Source: Bradyrhizobium sp. ISRA430 (GTDB lineage Bacteria; Pseudomonadota; Alphaproteobacteria; Rhizobiales; Xanthobacteraceae). From it: a DNA stretch of 64,000 bases. This document shows positions 34,759-44,021 of this stretch, in pieces. The stretch lies in NCBI RefSeq assembly GCF_029909975.1, contig NZ_CP094516.1:6138001-6202000 (forward strand), given 5' to 3'. The notes beneath the pieces are model-generated. The model ran no database searches. It was not told the origin of the DNA and saw only the letters and a program-made list of their open reading frames with translations. The translations under genes were made by a program, and so were the position numbers. Every line of letters begins with the position of its first letter. Within the stretch, counting starts at the first letter, position 1.

Positions 34759-35421
34759 ATGCTCCCCGTTCCCGCCGACATCTTCACCGAACCCGACGAC
34801 GTCTCTCCCGACGGGCTCGCCAATCTTGGACCGCTCCGCCGTCTCGCCGGGATCTGGCAGGCCGACAAGGGGATCGACATCAATCCCAAGGCCGAGGGGC
34901 CGGAGCGGCGGACCTTCATCGAGCATATCCGGATGGACCCGATCGATCCGCAGGCCAACGGGCCGCAGCTCTTTTACGGGCTGCGCTATCACATCCACAT
35001 CAACACGCCCGAAGAAGACATCACCTTCCACGACCAGGTTGGCTACTGGCTGTGGGAGCCGGCGACCGGGCTCGTCATGCAGACGCTGGCTATACCGCGC
35101 GGGCAGGTGCTGCTGGCGTCGGGCACGGCCGGGCCGGATGACAAGAAACTCTCCGTCACGGCGAAGCGTGGCGAGACCGCCTACGGGATCTGTTCGACCG
35201 AATTTTTGGAACGGGCCTTCCGCACCGACAGTTACCGCTGCGACATCACATTCAACGATGATGGAAGCTGGACCTACCTCATTCAGACCGAGCTTTTCGT
35301 GAGAGGCGCGCCGTTCAATCATCACGACACCAACACGCTCAAGCTCGTGGCGCCGCCTAAACTCAATCCGCTGGCGGTGATCCTGAAAGATCGCGCCAAG
35401 CGCGGCGGACCGGCGGCTTGA
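34759..35421 (+). CDS. FABP-like / heme-binding beta-barrel protein
   Basis: I chose ATG 34759, which gives 220 residues. The sequence matches the heme-binding beta-barrel (formerly DUF1794) family: LRRLAGIWQADKG, FIEHIRMDPIDPQANGPQLF, GYWLWEPATGLVMQTLAIPRG and TLKLV near the end. Related proteins (nitrobindins) bind heme, and some isomerise peroxynitrite. It precedes a RibD-like gene by 19 bp. Confidence 0.75.
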   Translation: MLPVPADIFTEPDDVSPDGLANLGPLRRLAGIWQADKGIDINPKAEGPERRTFIEHIRMDPIDPQANGPQLFYGLRYHIHINTPEEDITFHDQVGYWLWEPATGLVMQTLAIPRGQVLLASGTAGPDDKKLSVTAKRGETAYGICSTEFLERAFRTDSYRCDITFNDDGSWTYLIQTELFVRGAPFNHHDTNTLKLVAPPKLNPLAVILKDRAKRGGPAA

Positions 35422-35440
35422 GAGTATCCCGGAGTTTTGC

Positions 35441-36166
35441 ATGAAACCGCATGTCATCTGCCTGATGGCTTCGAGTGTCGATGGTCGCACACATCACAGC
35501 CGCTGGCGGCCGAAGGGAGCGGGGTCGGAGTGGTTCGAGCGGATCCATGACGAACTCGGCGGCGACGCCTGGCTGATCGGTCGCGTCACCGGCTCGGAGT
35601 TCGCCAAGGGTAAGCCGTATCCCGTGGCGACGACCGCGACGTTCCCGCGCGAAAACTGGTTCGCGCAGCGCGATGCCAAAACCTCCGAGAGCAAGGCCTA
35701 TGGCGTCGTGCTCGACGCCCGCGGCAAGATCGGTTGGGGCCGTTCGGACATCGGCGGCGATCCGATCGTGGTGGTGCTGACCGAGAGCGTGCCGGACGCG
35801 CATCTCGCCGGGCTGCGGGGCGAGGGCGTGTCCTACATCTTTGCCGGCAAATCGGAGATCGATCTGGCGCTGACGCTCGAGATTCTCAATCGCGAGCTTG
35901 GGGTGAAGCGTCTCCTGCTCGAAGGCGGTGGTACTGCCAATGGCGCGTTCCTGCGCGCCGGCCTGGTCGACGAACTCAACCTGATCCTGTGTCCCGCGGT
36001 GGATGGCGCCAGGGGCGCGCCGATCGTGTTCGACTCGACGGACGCCGAGAGCGAGCAGCGCGCGCCCGTCACCGCAATGACGCTTGAGAGCACGCGGCCG
36101 CTCGGCGGCGGCGTCCTGCTGCTGCGCTATCTGATCCAGAACGATCCGCAAGCCGTGGCCAGGTAA
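35441..36166 (+). CDS. RibD C-terminal / dihydrofolate reductase-fold protein
   Basis: This 241-residue protein has the DHFR-like reductase features of the RibD C-terminal family: VICLMASSVDGRTHHSRW, AWLIGRVTGSEFAK, VKRLLLEGGGTANGAFL and LVDELNLILCPAVDG. It likely reduces a small substrate with NADPH. No riboflavin genes are near, so a role in riboflavin synthesis is unlikely. Confidence 0.82.
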   Translation: MKPHVICLMASSVDGRTHHSRWRPKGAGSEWFERIHDELGGDAWLIGRVTGSEFAKGKPYPVATTATFPRENWFAQRDAKTSESKAYGVVLDARGKIGWGRSDIGGDPIVVVLTESVPDAHLAGLRGEGVSYIFAGKSEIDLALTLEILNRELGVKRLLLEGGGTANGAFLRAGLVDELNLILCPAVDGARGAPIVFDSTDAESEQRAPVTAMTLESTRPLGGGVLLLRYLIQNDPQAVAR

Positions 36167-36175
36167 AGCGCCGGC

Positions 36176-37450
36176 ATGTCGCGAAGATCATCAAAGCACG
36201 TTGTCATCGTCGGTGCCGGCGCGGCCGGCCTGATGGTGGCCCGCGAGCTGGCGCGCGCAGGAACGCACGTGACGATCCTGGAGGCGCGCGAGCGCTGCGG
36301 CGGGCGCATCCACCCGCTGCCCGCATCGGAGTTCGGGTACGCCGCCGATGGCGGCGCCGAATTCGTCCATGGCGAGGCGCCGGTCACGCGCGGTCTCGTG
36401 CGCGAGGCGAAGCTGTCGCTCGAGGAGATCGCAGGCACGCAATGGACGTTTGACGGCCAGACGCTCATCCGCGAGGGCCGCCTCGATCCGCATGAGGCGG
36501 AGCTTCAAGCGGTGTTGCGCGAGCTCAAGGACGATATGACCGTCGCCGACTTCCTGCGCCGCCATTTTGCCGGGGATGAATACGAGCGGCTGCGGCACGC
36601 CATCGGGCGGATGGTCCAGGGCTACGACGCCGCCGACCCCGAGCGCGCCAGCGTGCTGGCGCTGCGCGACGAATGGATGGGTGGTGGGCACCGCCCGCAG
36701 GGGCGGATCGTCGGCGGCTATGGCACGCTCGTCGACTATCTCACGGCAGAGTGCCGCAAGCATGGCGCTGCGATCCGTTTCGGCTCCGTCGTCTCGGCGA
36801 TCGAGGAGCGAGGACGTGCAGTGGGCGTCCGCTGCGTCAATGGCGAGGTGCACGCCTGCGATACCGTGATTCTCACCGTGCCGCTGCCGCTGTTGCAGGG
36901 AATCGCGCTTCCGCCACGCGCGCGCAGCAAGGCGGCGGCCGCAGCCGACATCGGCTTCGGCAACGTCGTCAAGATCCTCTTGCGCTTCGAGCGGCCATGG
37001 TGGCGCGACAGGAAGGAGGACCTCGGCAATCTCACCTTCCTGTTGTCGAATGAGACGATCCCGGTGTGGTGGACGCAGCGTCCTTCGATGCGTCCCGTAC
37101 TGACCGGCTGGTTCGGCGGCCCGCGGACGGCAGAACTCTCTAGCCTCGATCCGCAGGCTCTGATCGACGCGGGGCTGGATTCGCTCGCAACCATCTTCGG
37201 CCTGTCGCGCCAGGATATCGCGCGCGGCCTTGTGGCGGGTGTTGCGATCAACTGGGCGCAGGATCCGTTTGCGCGGGGCGCCTATTCCTGGGCGACACCG
37301 CGGACGCGCGATGCGCAGGCGATACTGTCGCGCGCTGATGGCGCGGTCCTCTTCTCCGGCGAAGCACTCTATCGCGGCCGCGACATGGGAACGGTCGAGG
37401 CGGCGCTGGCGAGCGGCCTCGAGACGGCGCGGATGATTTTGCTCGGGTAG
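36176..37450 (+). CDS. Flavin-dependent amine oxidase family protein
   Basis: This 424-residue protein has the FAD-binding start VVIVGAGAAGLMVARELARA with the acidic residue and GGR after strand 2 (ILEARERCGGRIHPL). The C-terminal FAD segment includes VLFSGEALYRGRDMGTVEAAL. It belongs to the monoamine/polyamine oxidase superfamily and oxidises a primary or secondary amine. It starts 9 bp after the RibD-like gene and probably shares its transcript. Confidence 0.85.
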   Translation: MSRRSSKHVVIVGAGAAGLMVARELARAGTHVTILEARERCGGRIHPLPASEFGYAADGGAEFVHGEAPVTRGLVREAKLSLEEIAGTQWTFDGQTLIREGRLDPHEAELQAVLRELKDDMTVADFLRRHFAGDEYERLRHAIGRMVQGYDAADPERASVLALRDEWMGGGHRPQGRIVGGYGTLVDYLTAECRKHGAAIRFGSVVSAIEERGRAVGVRCVNGEVHACDTVILTVPLPLLQGIALPPRARSKAAAAADIGFGNVVKILLRFERPWWRDRKEDLGNLTFLLSNETIPVWWTQRPSMRPVLTGWFGGPRTAELSSLDPQALIDAGLDSLATIFGLSRQDIARGLVAGVAINWAQDPFARGAYSWATPRTRDAQAILSRADGAVLFSGEALYRGRDMGTVEAALASGLETARMILLG

Positions 37451-37467
37451 AAACTCGTACGTAGATA

Positions 37468-37494
37468 AGAAAAAGGCCCGCATTCCTGCGGGCC
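37468..37494 (-). terminator. Rho-independent terminator
   Basis: Read on the minus strand, GGCCCGC-AGGAAT-GCGGGCC is followed by TTTTTCTT. It ends the transcript of the His/Tyr-rich gene at 37501-37842 and also lies just after the amine oxidase stop, so it may act on both strands. Confidence 0.75.
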
Positions 37495-37500
37495 CTCCGT

Positions 37501-37842
37501 CTACCAGCGATAGCCGCCGGTGCCGAAGCTGAACGTCACGCCGGGACCGCCGCCGTAATAGCCATACGGTCCGCCTCCATAATAGCCGCGCCGCGGATAG
37601 TAGCCGTAGCTGCGATAGTGCGGACGATAATAGCCGTGATGGCGCCAGTGATGACCATAGTGGTGCCCGCGCCAGTGATGGTGATAGTGCCGGTGTTGCG
37701 CGCTGATGTCGGTTGATTGGCTGCGTTGTGATTGGTTGCCTTGCGCGTTCTGCGTGGCCTTGCCGTTATTGGCCGCGTGAGCCACAGAACCGCCAGCCAA
37801 CGCCGCGGCACCAACAGCCATCGCGACAAAGAGATACTTCAT
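37501..37842 (-). CDS. Exported His/Gly/Tyr-rich protein
   Basis: I chose ATG 37842, giving 113 residues with a signal peptide (YLFVAMAVGAAALAGGSVAHA). The mature part has Gln-rich sequence, then HRHYHHHWRGHHYGHHWRHH and Tyr/Gly repeats (YGYYPRRGYYGGGPYGYYGG). The His clusters suggest metal or proton binding, and this type is common in rhizobial genomes. Function unknown. Confidence 0.72.
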   Translation of the reverse strand: MKYLFVAMAVGAAALAGGSVAHAANNGKATQNAQGNQSQRSQSTDISAQHRHYHHHWRGHHYGHHWRHHGYYRPHYRSYGYYPRRGYYGGGPYGYYGGGPGVTFSFGTGGYRW

Positions 37843-38005
37843 GTCATCACTCCAGTTGAGAAGTCGTGTGATAACAGACATGCGTCCGCAACGTTCCGGC
37901 GTCGAAACGACGCAGAGCTCAGTTCCGATCAACGCGTGTGAATGACTGAGTCCCGCGCGATTTATTGTCGCATGATGGCGTGTCCGCCTCGCAATCGCTT
38001 CATTG

Positions 38006-38581
38006 TCATGCCGCGGCGAGCGCCGCGATGACGTCATCCGTGGAGGCGATGCGGGCAAACTCGCCGTTGAGGTTCGACAACGTCATCGCATGGATCGCCT
38101 CGGCCGAATGCGCATCGCCATCGGGCCCGATCCGGTCGAACGTCCACGTCGCATCGCGCACGAGGCAAGTGTCGAAGCCGAGATTGCCGGCCATCCGCGT
38201 CGTCGTCTCGACGCAATGATTGGTGGTGGCGCCGCAGATGATGAGCGTGGTGATGCCGGCGGCGCGTAAGCGGTTCTCGAGGTCGGTGCCGATGAAGGCG
38301 CTGTTGACGCGCTTCACGATGACGGGTTCGCCCGGCGCTTCGCGCGCCTCCTCCTTGACTTTGTAGCCGGAACTCTCTGGGCGAAAGGACGAGGTCGGCC
38401 GCGTGCCCTCATGGCGGATATGGAAGATGGGCGCGCCGTTCACCCTGAACGCTTTCAGAAGATCGGCGATCCGCGCCACCGCATCCGGATTGTTGCGCCG
38501 CTTCCCCGCCGCCTCCCATTCGTCGAACGCGCACTGGACGTCGATGACGATGAGAGCGGTGAGCGATGGCGGGCTGGGCAT
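38006..38581 (-). CDS. Isochorismatase-like cysteine hydrolase
   Basis: This 191-residue protein has the catalytic triad of the family: Asp in LIVIDVQCAFDEW, Lys in VIVKRVNSAFIGT and Cys in ICGATTNHCVETTTRMA. Members hydrolyse isochorismate, nicotinamide, ureidoacrylate or other amides. No substrate is suggested by neighbours. The start at 38581 is chosen by the usual family N-terminus. A longer in-frame start exists. Confidence 0.85.
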   Translation of the reverse strand: MPSPPSLTALIVIDVQCAFDEWEAAGKRRNNPDAVARIADLLKAFRVNGAPIFHIRHEGTRPTSSFRPESSGYKVKEEAREAPGEPVIVKRVNSAFIGTDLENRLRAAGITTLIICGATTNHCVETTTRMAGNLGFDTCLVRDATWTFDRIGPDGDAHSAEAIHAMTLSNLNGEFARIASTDDVIAALAAA

Positions 38582-38968
38582 GGATGAGAGCTTTGCGGAG
38601 ACGTTGTTGAGGCGAGTATGCGGGGTGCCGACAGGCGCAGGCAACGCGGATTTTCCCTCGTTTCGGGACGGAGGCGTTTGAAGATTGAATCGGCCGTGCG
38701 ATTGCAATGACACGAAGCCCTGCCACAGAGCACACCGCGCTCCCTCCCCCTTGCGGGGGAGGGCTGGCGAGGGGGGCAGCCCAGGAAATGGTCTGCCCGA
38801 AGCCCGCGATGCGAAGCGCCGTTGCTCGAATCGAGAGAGTGTGCCGTGCGGCCCCCCTCCCTGACCCTCCCCCGCAAGGGGGGAGGGAACGTAGCGGTGC
38901 GTGTGGATAGAACAATCCCGTAGCCGGGATTTCGTTGTGCTCCATCCGGGCTACAGGTGCGAACGCCG
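38582..38968. repeat. Intergenic repeats between the isochorismatase and secreted-protein genes
   Basis: This holds a pair of inverted poly-purine/pyrimidine segments: TCCCCCTTGCGGGGGAGGG near 38745 and CTCCCCCGCAAGGGGGGAGG near 38868. They enclose about 100 bp. A second hairpin at 38920-38955 (TAGCCGGGAT ... ATCCGGGCTA) resembles 51606-51638. No gene is supported here. Confidence 0.65.
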
Positions 38969-39547
38969 TTACTTGAACGGATCCTGGATCGATGGCGCCG
39001 ACTGCCTGATCCGGCGCACGCTCACCGGCGTGCCGTCGGAGACGAACAGCAGCTCGTATCTGCGGCCCTCGGTGTCGGTTGCCGAGCAGGTGATGTCGGA
39101 GACTTTCCTGGCGGCGAAATTGCCGGTCTGGCGGCAGATGCCGGTGGAGGCTTGCTCGGCCGGCACCGGCAGGCCGTCGACCCTGGGCCGGTGCTTGGAG
39201 TTGAGCAGCATGCGGTCGACCGGCAGCTCGTAGGAATTGTCGTCGGCGCGCTTGCCATTCTCGCCGGAGAACGACACCACATGGCTGTCATCGCTGGGAT
39301 CGTCGACCGCGACCGAGAAATTGACCCGGCCCTTGTCGCCATGGGCGTAGGCCACCGTCCTGCAGGCGAACGTGCGGCCCGCAATCTTCAGCGTTTTGCA
39401 TTTGCCGGACATCAGCGCCAAGAGGTCGATCAGAGCGTTCTGCTGCGCCGGCGCGTTGTTGACTGCGATTGGGGTGGAAGAGTCGGCAAAACAGGGGCTT
39501 GCGAAAGCTACGAGGGTCGCGGCGAGAACCGATCGGCGGAAGCGCAT
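38969..39547 (-). CDS. Exported hypothetical protein
   Basis: I chose ATG 39547, giving 192 residues with signal FRRSVLAATLVAFASPCFAD. The mature protein has cysteines in MSGKCKTLKIAGRTFACRT and later GICRQTGNF and ITCSATDTE, probably two disulfides. Beta-rich pattern. No recognised family. It stands alone. Confidence 0.7.
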   Translation of the reverse strand: MRFRRSVLAATLVAFASPCFADSSTPIAVNNAPAQQNALIDLLALMSGKCKTLKIAGRTFACRTVAYAHGDKGRVNFSVAVDDPSDDSHVVSFSGENGKRADDNSYELPVDRMLLNSKHRPRVDGLPVPAEQASTGICRQTGNFAARKVSDITCSATDTEGRRYELLFVSDGTPVSVRRIRQSAPSIQDPFK

Positions 39548-39708
39548 CGTCAGGCTCGCTTGCCAAGGTTGCGATCCCATTGTCTCCGCCAAGCCTGTCT
39601 GAAATACCACCGCACCACCTATCGGCGATTCGTCCGATCGCCCCAACCTGCGCCGGCGGGCACTTGCCGCCAGCCCCATGTTTTTTTCGTGGCAGAGGCG
39701 GGTGCGAA

Positions 39709-40452
39709 CTATGCAGCCCGCTTCATCGTCCGTGCGAAGGCCGGATAAGTCTCGGCAAGCTCATCGAGAATCCGTCCGCGCAGCAGCGCCAGCGTCGCGG
39801 TATCGGGCTGCGGCGTCTCGCGCACGACATCCGGCTCTTCATAGGCGAAGCCGGTGTTCTCGCGGATATCGGCCGGCGTGAAGGGCGGATGCACCGAGCG
39901 CAGCGAGAAGCCGCCTGCCTCGCGGTCGAAGTCGAACAGCGCCATGTTGGTCAGGAGCGCATAGGGGCCGCCGCGGCGCGGGACCTCCGGCGTGATCGCC
40001 CGTGCGCTGACGAAATCGACCTTCGGCACGAACACACGGGACGAGTGCTCCTCGCGAAACAGGATCACGCGCGGGATGAGGTGATAGAGAAAAGCCGAGC
40101 CGAACGAGCCGGGCCAGCGCACGTCGGTTTTCGGATAGTCGCCGGTGCCGACCAGATTGATGTTGCCCTCGCCGTCGATCTGGCCGCCGCCGAGGAAGAA
40201 GGCATCGACGCGGCCCTGCGCCGCGCAGTCGAACAGCTCGATGCCGCCATTGGTGAAGAAGTTGTGCTGCTGCGATCCCAAAATGGAAATGCGCACCGGC
40301 GGCTTGCCGTCGCGCTCGTTGCGCGCGCGCAGCAGCATCGCGCCGGCCGCGGGGATCGGCGAGGATGCGCCGACCGCGACGTGACTGATACCGTCGAGCA
40401 GATCGGCGATGGTGGCGATCAGGATCTCGCGCCGCTCGCGTTCGGATGACAT
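39709..40452 (-). CDS. CoA-transferase beta subunit (family I, glutaconate/IpdB-like)
   Basis: This 247-residue subunit has ISHVAVGASSPIPAAGAMLL, SILGSQQHNFFTNGG, DAFFLGGGQIDGEGNIN and ANL-like GTGDYPKT. It starts 3 bp after the alpha subunit. The Ser-Glu-Asn-Gly motif with the catalytic Glu of classic family I transferases is not seen, which resembles IpdAB-type enzymes that act as ring-opening hydrolases. The exact reaction is open. Confidence 0.82.
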   Translation of the reverse strand: MSSERERREILIATIADLLDGISHVAVGASSPIPAAGAMLLRARNERDGKPPVRISILGSQQHNFFTNGGIELFDCAAQGRVDAFFLGGGQIDGEGNINLVGTGDYPKTDVRWPGSFGSAFLYHLIPRVILFREEHSSRVFVPKVDFVSARAITPEVPRRGGPYALLTNMALFDFDREAGGFSLRSVHPPFTPADIRENTGFAYEEPDVVRETPQPDTATLALLRGRILDELAETYPAFARTMKRAA

Positions 40453-40455
40453 CGT

Positions 40456-41274
40456 TCACGCCACCTGCTTGCGATGCGACAGGAAGGCCGAGAGGTAGGC
40501 GCGAAAGCCCTCGTCGCTGCGCGCCATCGCTGCGTAGCGGGCGATCTCGGCCTCGTCGGCCGGATATTCGTCCCACAGCGCGAGCGGCCAGGCGCCGCGC
40601 TCGGCGACTGCGATGGCGTCGACATAGAGCGAGGGCAGCACGCCGGCGGCGGAGTCTTCCGTTTCCAGCAAGTTGCGGTCGACGATGCGCTCGACGGTGA
40701 CCAGCGTTTTCCGCGCGGCATAGGCCATGGTTGCGAGCTCGCGGAAGCGGCCGATCCTGACGTTGCCGGCACGGTCGGCCTCCGGTGCATGGAACAGCGC
40801 GACGTCGGGCGTAATCGCCGGCACCACGACCACCTTGCGCGCCTCGCCGACCGGACTGTCGATCACCTTCCAGTCGGGGCGTACGTTGAGCAGGTCGCTG
40901 CCGATGATGCCGGCGATCGGCATGAAGGGGACGCCGTGCTGTGCCGCCATGAGACCTGCATGAATCGCGGGGCAGGTGGCATCGCGCAAGGTCACGGAGC
41001 CGGCCCGCACGGCGGCGCAGAAACGTGGCGCGCCGCCGGCTTCGCCGAGCGATATGGCACTGGTCTCGAGCGTGGCGACCGCGCCGGCACCGATCAGAAG
41101 ATCGGCCTGTAGGCCGCTGATGGGGACGCAGACCAGATGGAGGTTGTCGATGCCGGCCTCGATGAGGCCTGCGGTCGCGGCCATCGCAACGCCGGAGCGA
41201 TCGACGGGAACGGCCAGCGACTGCCCCCATGCGACGTGGGCGACCAGCGCCTCCAGTGCAACGATCTCGGTCAT
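40456..41274 (-). CDS. CoA-transferase alpha subunit (family I, glutaconate/IpdA-like)
   Basis: This 272-residue subunit includes VPVDRSGVAMAATAGLIEAG, IGAGAVATLETSAISLGEAG, FMPIAGIIGSDLL and ALFHAPEADRAGNVRIGR, the usual alpha-subunit features. It forms a heterodimer with the beta subunit. It starts 33 bp after the TPR38 gene stop, within a four-gene minus-strand operon. Confidence 0.83.
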   Translation of the reverse strand: MTEIVALEALVAHVAWGQSLAVPVDRSGVAMAATAGLIEAGIDNLHLVCVPISGLQADLLIGAGAVATLETSAISLGEAGGAPRFCAAVRAGSVTLRDATCPAIHAGLMAAQHGVPFMPIAGIIGSDLLNVRPDWKVIDSPVGEARKVVVVPAITPDVALFHAPEADRAGNVRIGRFRELATMAYAARKTLVTVERIVDRNLLETEDSAAGVLPSLYVDAIAVAERGAWPLALWDEYPADEAEIARYAAMARSDEGFRAYLSAFLSHRKQVA

Positions 41275-41307
41275 GGGCGTCCTCCGGTCTGTTTTCGTGA
41301 TCCTGCC

Positions 41308-42621
41308 TCAAGCCATCGCTGCCTGCCAGCGTGTATCGCGCAAGGATGGGCGGCGGTGCAAGCGGGCGTCGAGCAGGGTGCGGGCGCGGGGGAGATCGCC
41401 GCTGCGCATCAGCGCGACGATGAAAGTGTCCTCGATCAGCTCGCGCTGGGCATGGCTGCCGCCGATGCGCACGACCTCGGCGATGACGGGCGCGAGGATT
41501 TGCACGCAAGTCACATAGTCTTCTTCGGCGAAGGCCGTCATCGCGCGGCAGATCGCCGGCACCACGGGCCCGGCCGGCAGCTTGTCGTCGGCGAGCCGCT
41601 GCTCGATCACGGCAAGGCGTGCGGCGAGCGCCGCGCGGTTCTGCGTCGCCGCCGCGAACAGCGCTATGTGGACGTCGGCGAACGGGATGCTCGATTTCGG
41701 GAATAGCTTTTGCGCGGCGGCATCGGCCTCGGTCCAGAGCGTCGGCGGCACCGCGTGGCCGTAAGCCGCGAGGCGCCACAACAGCGAGGCGCCGTCGGTG
41801 ATCACGTTGAGCGGCGGCGCTTGCGTCACCCGCGGCTGCAGCACATCGGCATAGATCGCGAGCGCGCGCGTCGCATCGCCATGCTCGAGCGCGCCGAGCG
41901 CCTGGTGCCAGCGGATATGGCCGTGTAGGATGCCGGCGCGGCCGTAAGCGGGAATCCAGTCGTCGACGAGACGATCGGCCTCGTCGATCGAGCCGTCCTC
42001 GAACATCGCATGCAGCACCGCATGCGCAGCATGGGCGTTCTGCCGCCGGAGGCTGAAGCCGCGCTCGGTGACGGGGCGGCCACGGGCGACGTCGCCGTTC
42101 TCGGTCATGGCCCAGCCGTACAGCGTCAGGAACCACCAGTCCTCGCCATAATGCTTTGCGACGCGCTCGCACAGCTCCTGCCGCGCGCGGTCGTGATCGG
42201 CCATGCCGGAGAAGGCGAACAGGCCGAACGCGCCGAGCGGCAGCGACAGCACCACGGCATCGCGCGGCCAGCTCTCGATATGCTGCAGCGTCGCCGCCAG
42301 CGCCTCGGGCAGCCGGCCCTCGACAGAGAGCGCCAGCGTCTCGACATGCGAACGCTCGCGCTCCGTGCCGCGCTTTGCCACGAGCTCGCGCGCGACCGTC
42401 GCTTTTTGCCGTGCGAGATCGCCCTGCTGATAGAACGCGTGCAGCCGTGCCCGTGCGATGTGCGCCAGTGCGAAATCCGGATCGGCCGTGATCGCACGCT
42501 CCAGCGCCTCCGCCGTGCCGGTCCAGCCCGCGAGCATGAGGTCGACGCCTTCGCGATAGGCGGATGCTGCCGCGTCGGATGCGGTGGAGAGCGGCAGCCC
42601 GTAGCGATCCTCTTGCGTCAT
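41308..42621 (-). CDS. TPR protein related to TTC38
   Basis: This 437-residue, largely alpha-helical protein begins YREGVDLMLAGWTGTAEALER, then AITADPDFALAHIARARLHA, with repeated helix-turn-helix units of the TPR type. The overall length and helices match the TTC38-like family, whose role is unknown. It lies 14 bp after the AKR gene and before the CoA-transferase pair, so it may assist that enzyme. This is inference from position. Confidence 0.72.
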   Translation of the reverse strand: MTQEDRYGLPLSTASDAAASAYREGVDLMLAGWTGTAEALERAITADPDFALAHIARARLHAFYQQGDLARQKATVARELVAKRGTERERSHVETLALSVEGRLPEALAATLQHIESWPRDAVVLSLPLGAFGLFAFSGMADHDRARQELCERVAKHYGEDWWFLTLYGWAMTENGDVARGRPVTERGFSLRRQNAHAAHAVLHAMFEDGSIDEADRLVDDWIPAYGRAGILHGHIRWHQALGALEHGDATRALAIYADVLQPRVTQAPPLNVITDGASLLWRLAAYGHAVPPTLWTEADAAAQKLFPKSSIPFADVHIALFAAATQNRAALAARLAVIEQRLADDKLPAGPVVPAICRAMTAFAEEDYVTCVQILAPVIAEVVRIGGSHAQRELIEDTFIVALMRSGDLPRARTLLDARLHRRPSLRDTRWQAAMA

Positions 42622-42635
42622 CGTCGTCTCCCCCC

Positions 42636-43646
42636 TCAGGTGCTCCGCGCGCGCCGTCCCTCGATCGGATAGGCCGGGTCGTTGTAGCCCGGCGTCGACG
42701 GATGGCCCGGCGTCACCAGGGCATCGATCAACGCCTCGTCCTCGCCGCTGAAGCGATAGTCGAGCGCGCGGATATAGTCATCCCACTGCTCCTCGGTGCG
42801 AGGGCCGGCGATGACGGAGGTGACGAAGGCGGAGTTCAGCACCCAGGCGACCGCGAACTGGCCGGCGGTGATGCCCCGCTTTTCGGCGTGGCTCTTGATC
42901 TCCTGTGCGAGCTGGAGCGATTCCGGCCGCCATTCCGTCTGCATCATGCGGGTGTCGTTGCGGCCCGCGCGCGTCTCCTTGTCCGGTGCTGCGTCGGGGC
43001 GGTATTTGCCGGTGAGCACGCCGCGCGCCAGCGGGCTGTAGGGCACGATGCCGAGGCCGTAATAGCCGCAGGCCGGGAAGTGCTCGACCTCCGGCATGCG
43101 ATTCATCGCGTTGTAATAGGGCTGGCTCACCGCCGGCCTGTCGATCCCGAGCCGGTCGCAGATGTTGCAGATCTCGGCGACGCGCCAGGCACGGTAGTTC
43201 GAGACGCCGAAGTAGCGCACCTTGCCGGCGCGGATCAGGTCGCCCATTGCGCGCACCGTCTCCTCCATTGGCGTCGCGTGGTCTTCCTTGTGCAGATAGT
43301 AGACGTCGATGTGATCGGTGCCGAGCCGCATCAAGCTTTCATCCGCCGCCTGCAGCACCCAGCGCCGCGACAGCCCGCCGCGATTGGGATCCTCGCCCAT
43401 GGGATTGGCGAGCTTCGTTGCCAGCACCCAGGCCCGGCGATTGCTTGCAATGGCGCGTCCCACCACCTCCTCGGATGCGCCCTTCGAATAGGCATCCGCC
43501 GTATCGATGAAGTTGATGCCGGCCTCGTGCGCTTTCGCGATGATTCGTTTCGAGGCCGCCTCATCCGTCGGCCCGCCGAACATCATGCTGCCGAGACAGA
43601 TCGGCGACACCTTGAGGCCACTGCGGCCGAGCTGGCGGTATTGCAT
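42636..43646 (-). CDS. Aldo/keto reductase
   Basis: This 336-residue AKR has Asp48 and Tyr53 in FIDTADAYSKG, Lys78 in LATKLANP and His in VYYLHKED, the catalytic tetrad. It is cytosolic (no leader) and should reduce carbonyls with NADPH. It is the first gene of an operon with TTC38-like and CoA-transferase genes (ending at 39709). Confidence 0.88.
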   Translation of the reverse strand: MQYRQLGRSGLKVSPICLGSMMFGGPTDEAASKRIIAKAHEAGINFIDTADAYSKGASEEVVGRAIASNRRAWVLATKLANPMGEDPNRGGLSRRWVLQAADESLMRLGTDHIDVYYLHKEDHATPMEETVRAMGDLIRAGKVRYFGVSNYRAWRVAEICNICDRLGIDRPAVSQPYYNAMNRMPEVEHFPACGYYGLGIVPYSPLARGVLTGKYRPDAAPDKETRAGRNDTRMMQTEWRPESLQLAQEIKSHAEKRGITAGQFAVAWVLNSAFVTSVIAGPRTEEQWDDYIRALDYRFSGEDEALIDALVTPGHPSTPGYNDPAYPIEGRRARST

Positions 43647-43695
43647 AGGCGGATCCTTGCTGCTTCCTCAGACAGCAGCATAACCGCCTGACCCC

Positions 43696-43774
43696 GTCAT
43701 TGCGAGCGCAGTGAGCAATCCAGCAATGTCGCTTGCGGTGAGTTTTTGGATTGCTTCGCTGCGCTCGCAATGAC
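43696..43774. repeat. REP-like palindromic repeat, copy 2
   Basis: GTCATTGCGAGCGCAGTGAG with CAATCCA is mirrored as TGGATTGCTTCGCTGCGCTC with GCAATGAC. It is the same family as 34032-34115 but with a different central loop. Confidence 0.75.
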
Positions 43775-43805
43775 GAGTTTTGGGGGCGGCTCGCACCTTC
43801 TCAGT

Positions 43806-43910
43806 CGTCATCGCCCGACTTGATCGGGCGATCCAGTATTCCAGAGCCAGAGATGTGATACGGAGAAGCCGCAGCGTACTGGATTCCCCGCTTTCGCGGG
43901 GAATGACAGC
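43806..43910. repeat. Composite intergenic repeat (family A), copy 1
   Basis: A hairpin with GTCATCGCCCGACTTGATCG and GGGCGATCCAGTATTCCAGAG is followed by GGAGAAGCCGCAGCGTACTG and a second hairpin TCCCCGCTTTCGCGGGGAATG. Relatives are at 46634-46733 (inverted) and 59941-60042. Confidence 0.7.
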
Positions 43911-44021
43911 GGTGGTGTGGAAGCACTTTCCGCCACGACTTCCGGAGTGATGGGGTCCCGGCCTTCGCCGGGACGACAGGGGAGCATGTGGCTAACGGCC
44001 GTGGCTACTCTGAAGTCTGGC

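Larger units (their letters stand above)
43647..44021. other. Repeat-filled intergenic region
   Basis: No gene is supported in these 375 bp. It contains REP-like copy 2 (43696-43774) and a composite repeat (43806-43910), followed by a single hairpin with TCCCGGCCTTCGCCGGGACGA at about 43957-43977. Confidence 0.7.

Noticed and set aside
39839..42172. 777-codon open frame on the minus strand across the CoA-transferase and TTC38-like genes
   Set aside because: It is Arg/Pro/Ala-rich out-of-frame sequence overlapping well-supported genes. GC-rich codon use creates such long shadow frames.
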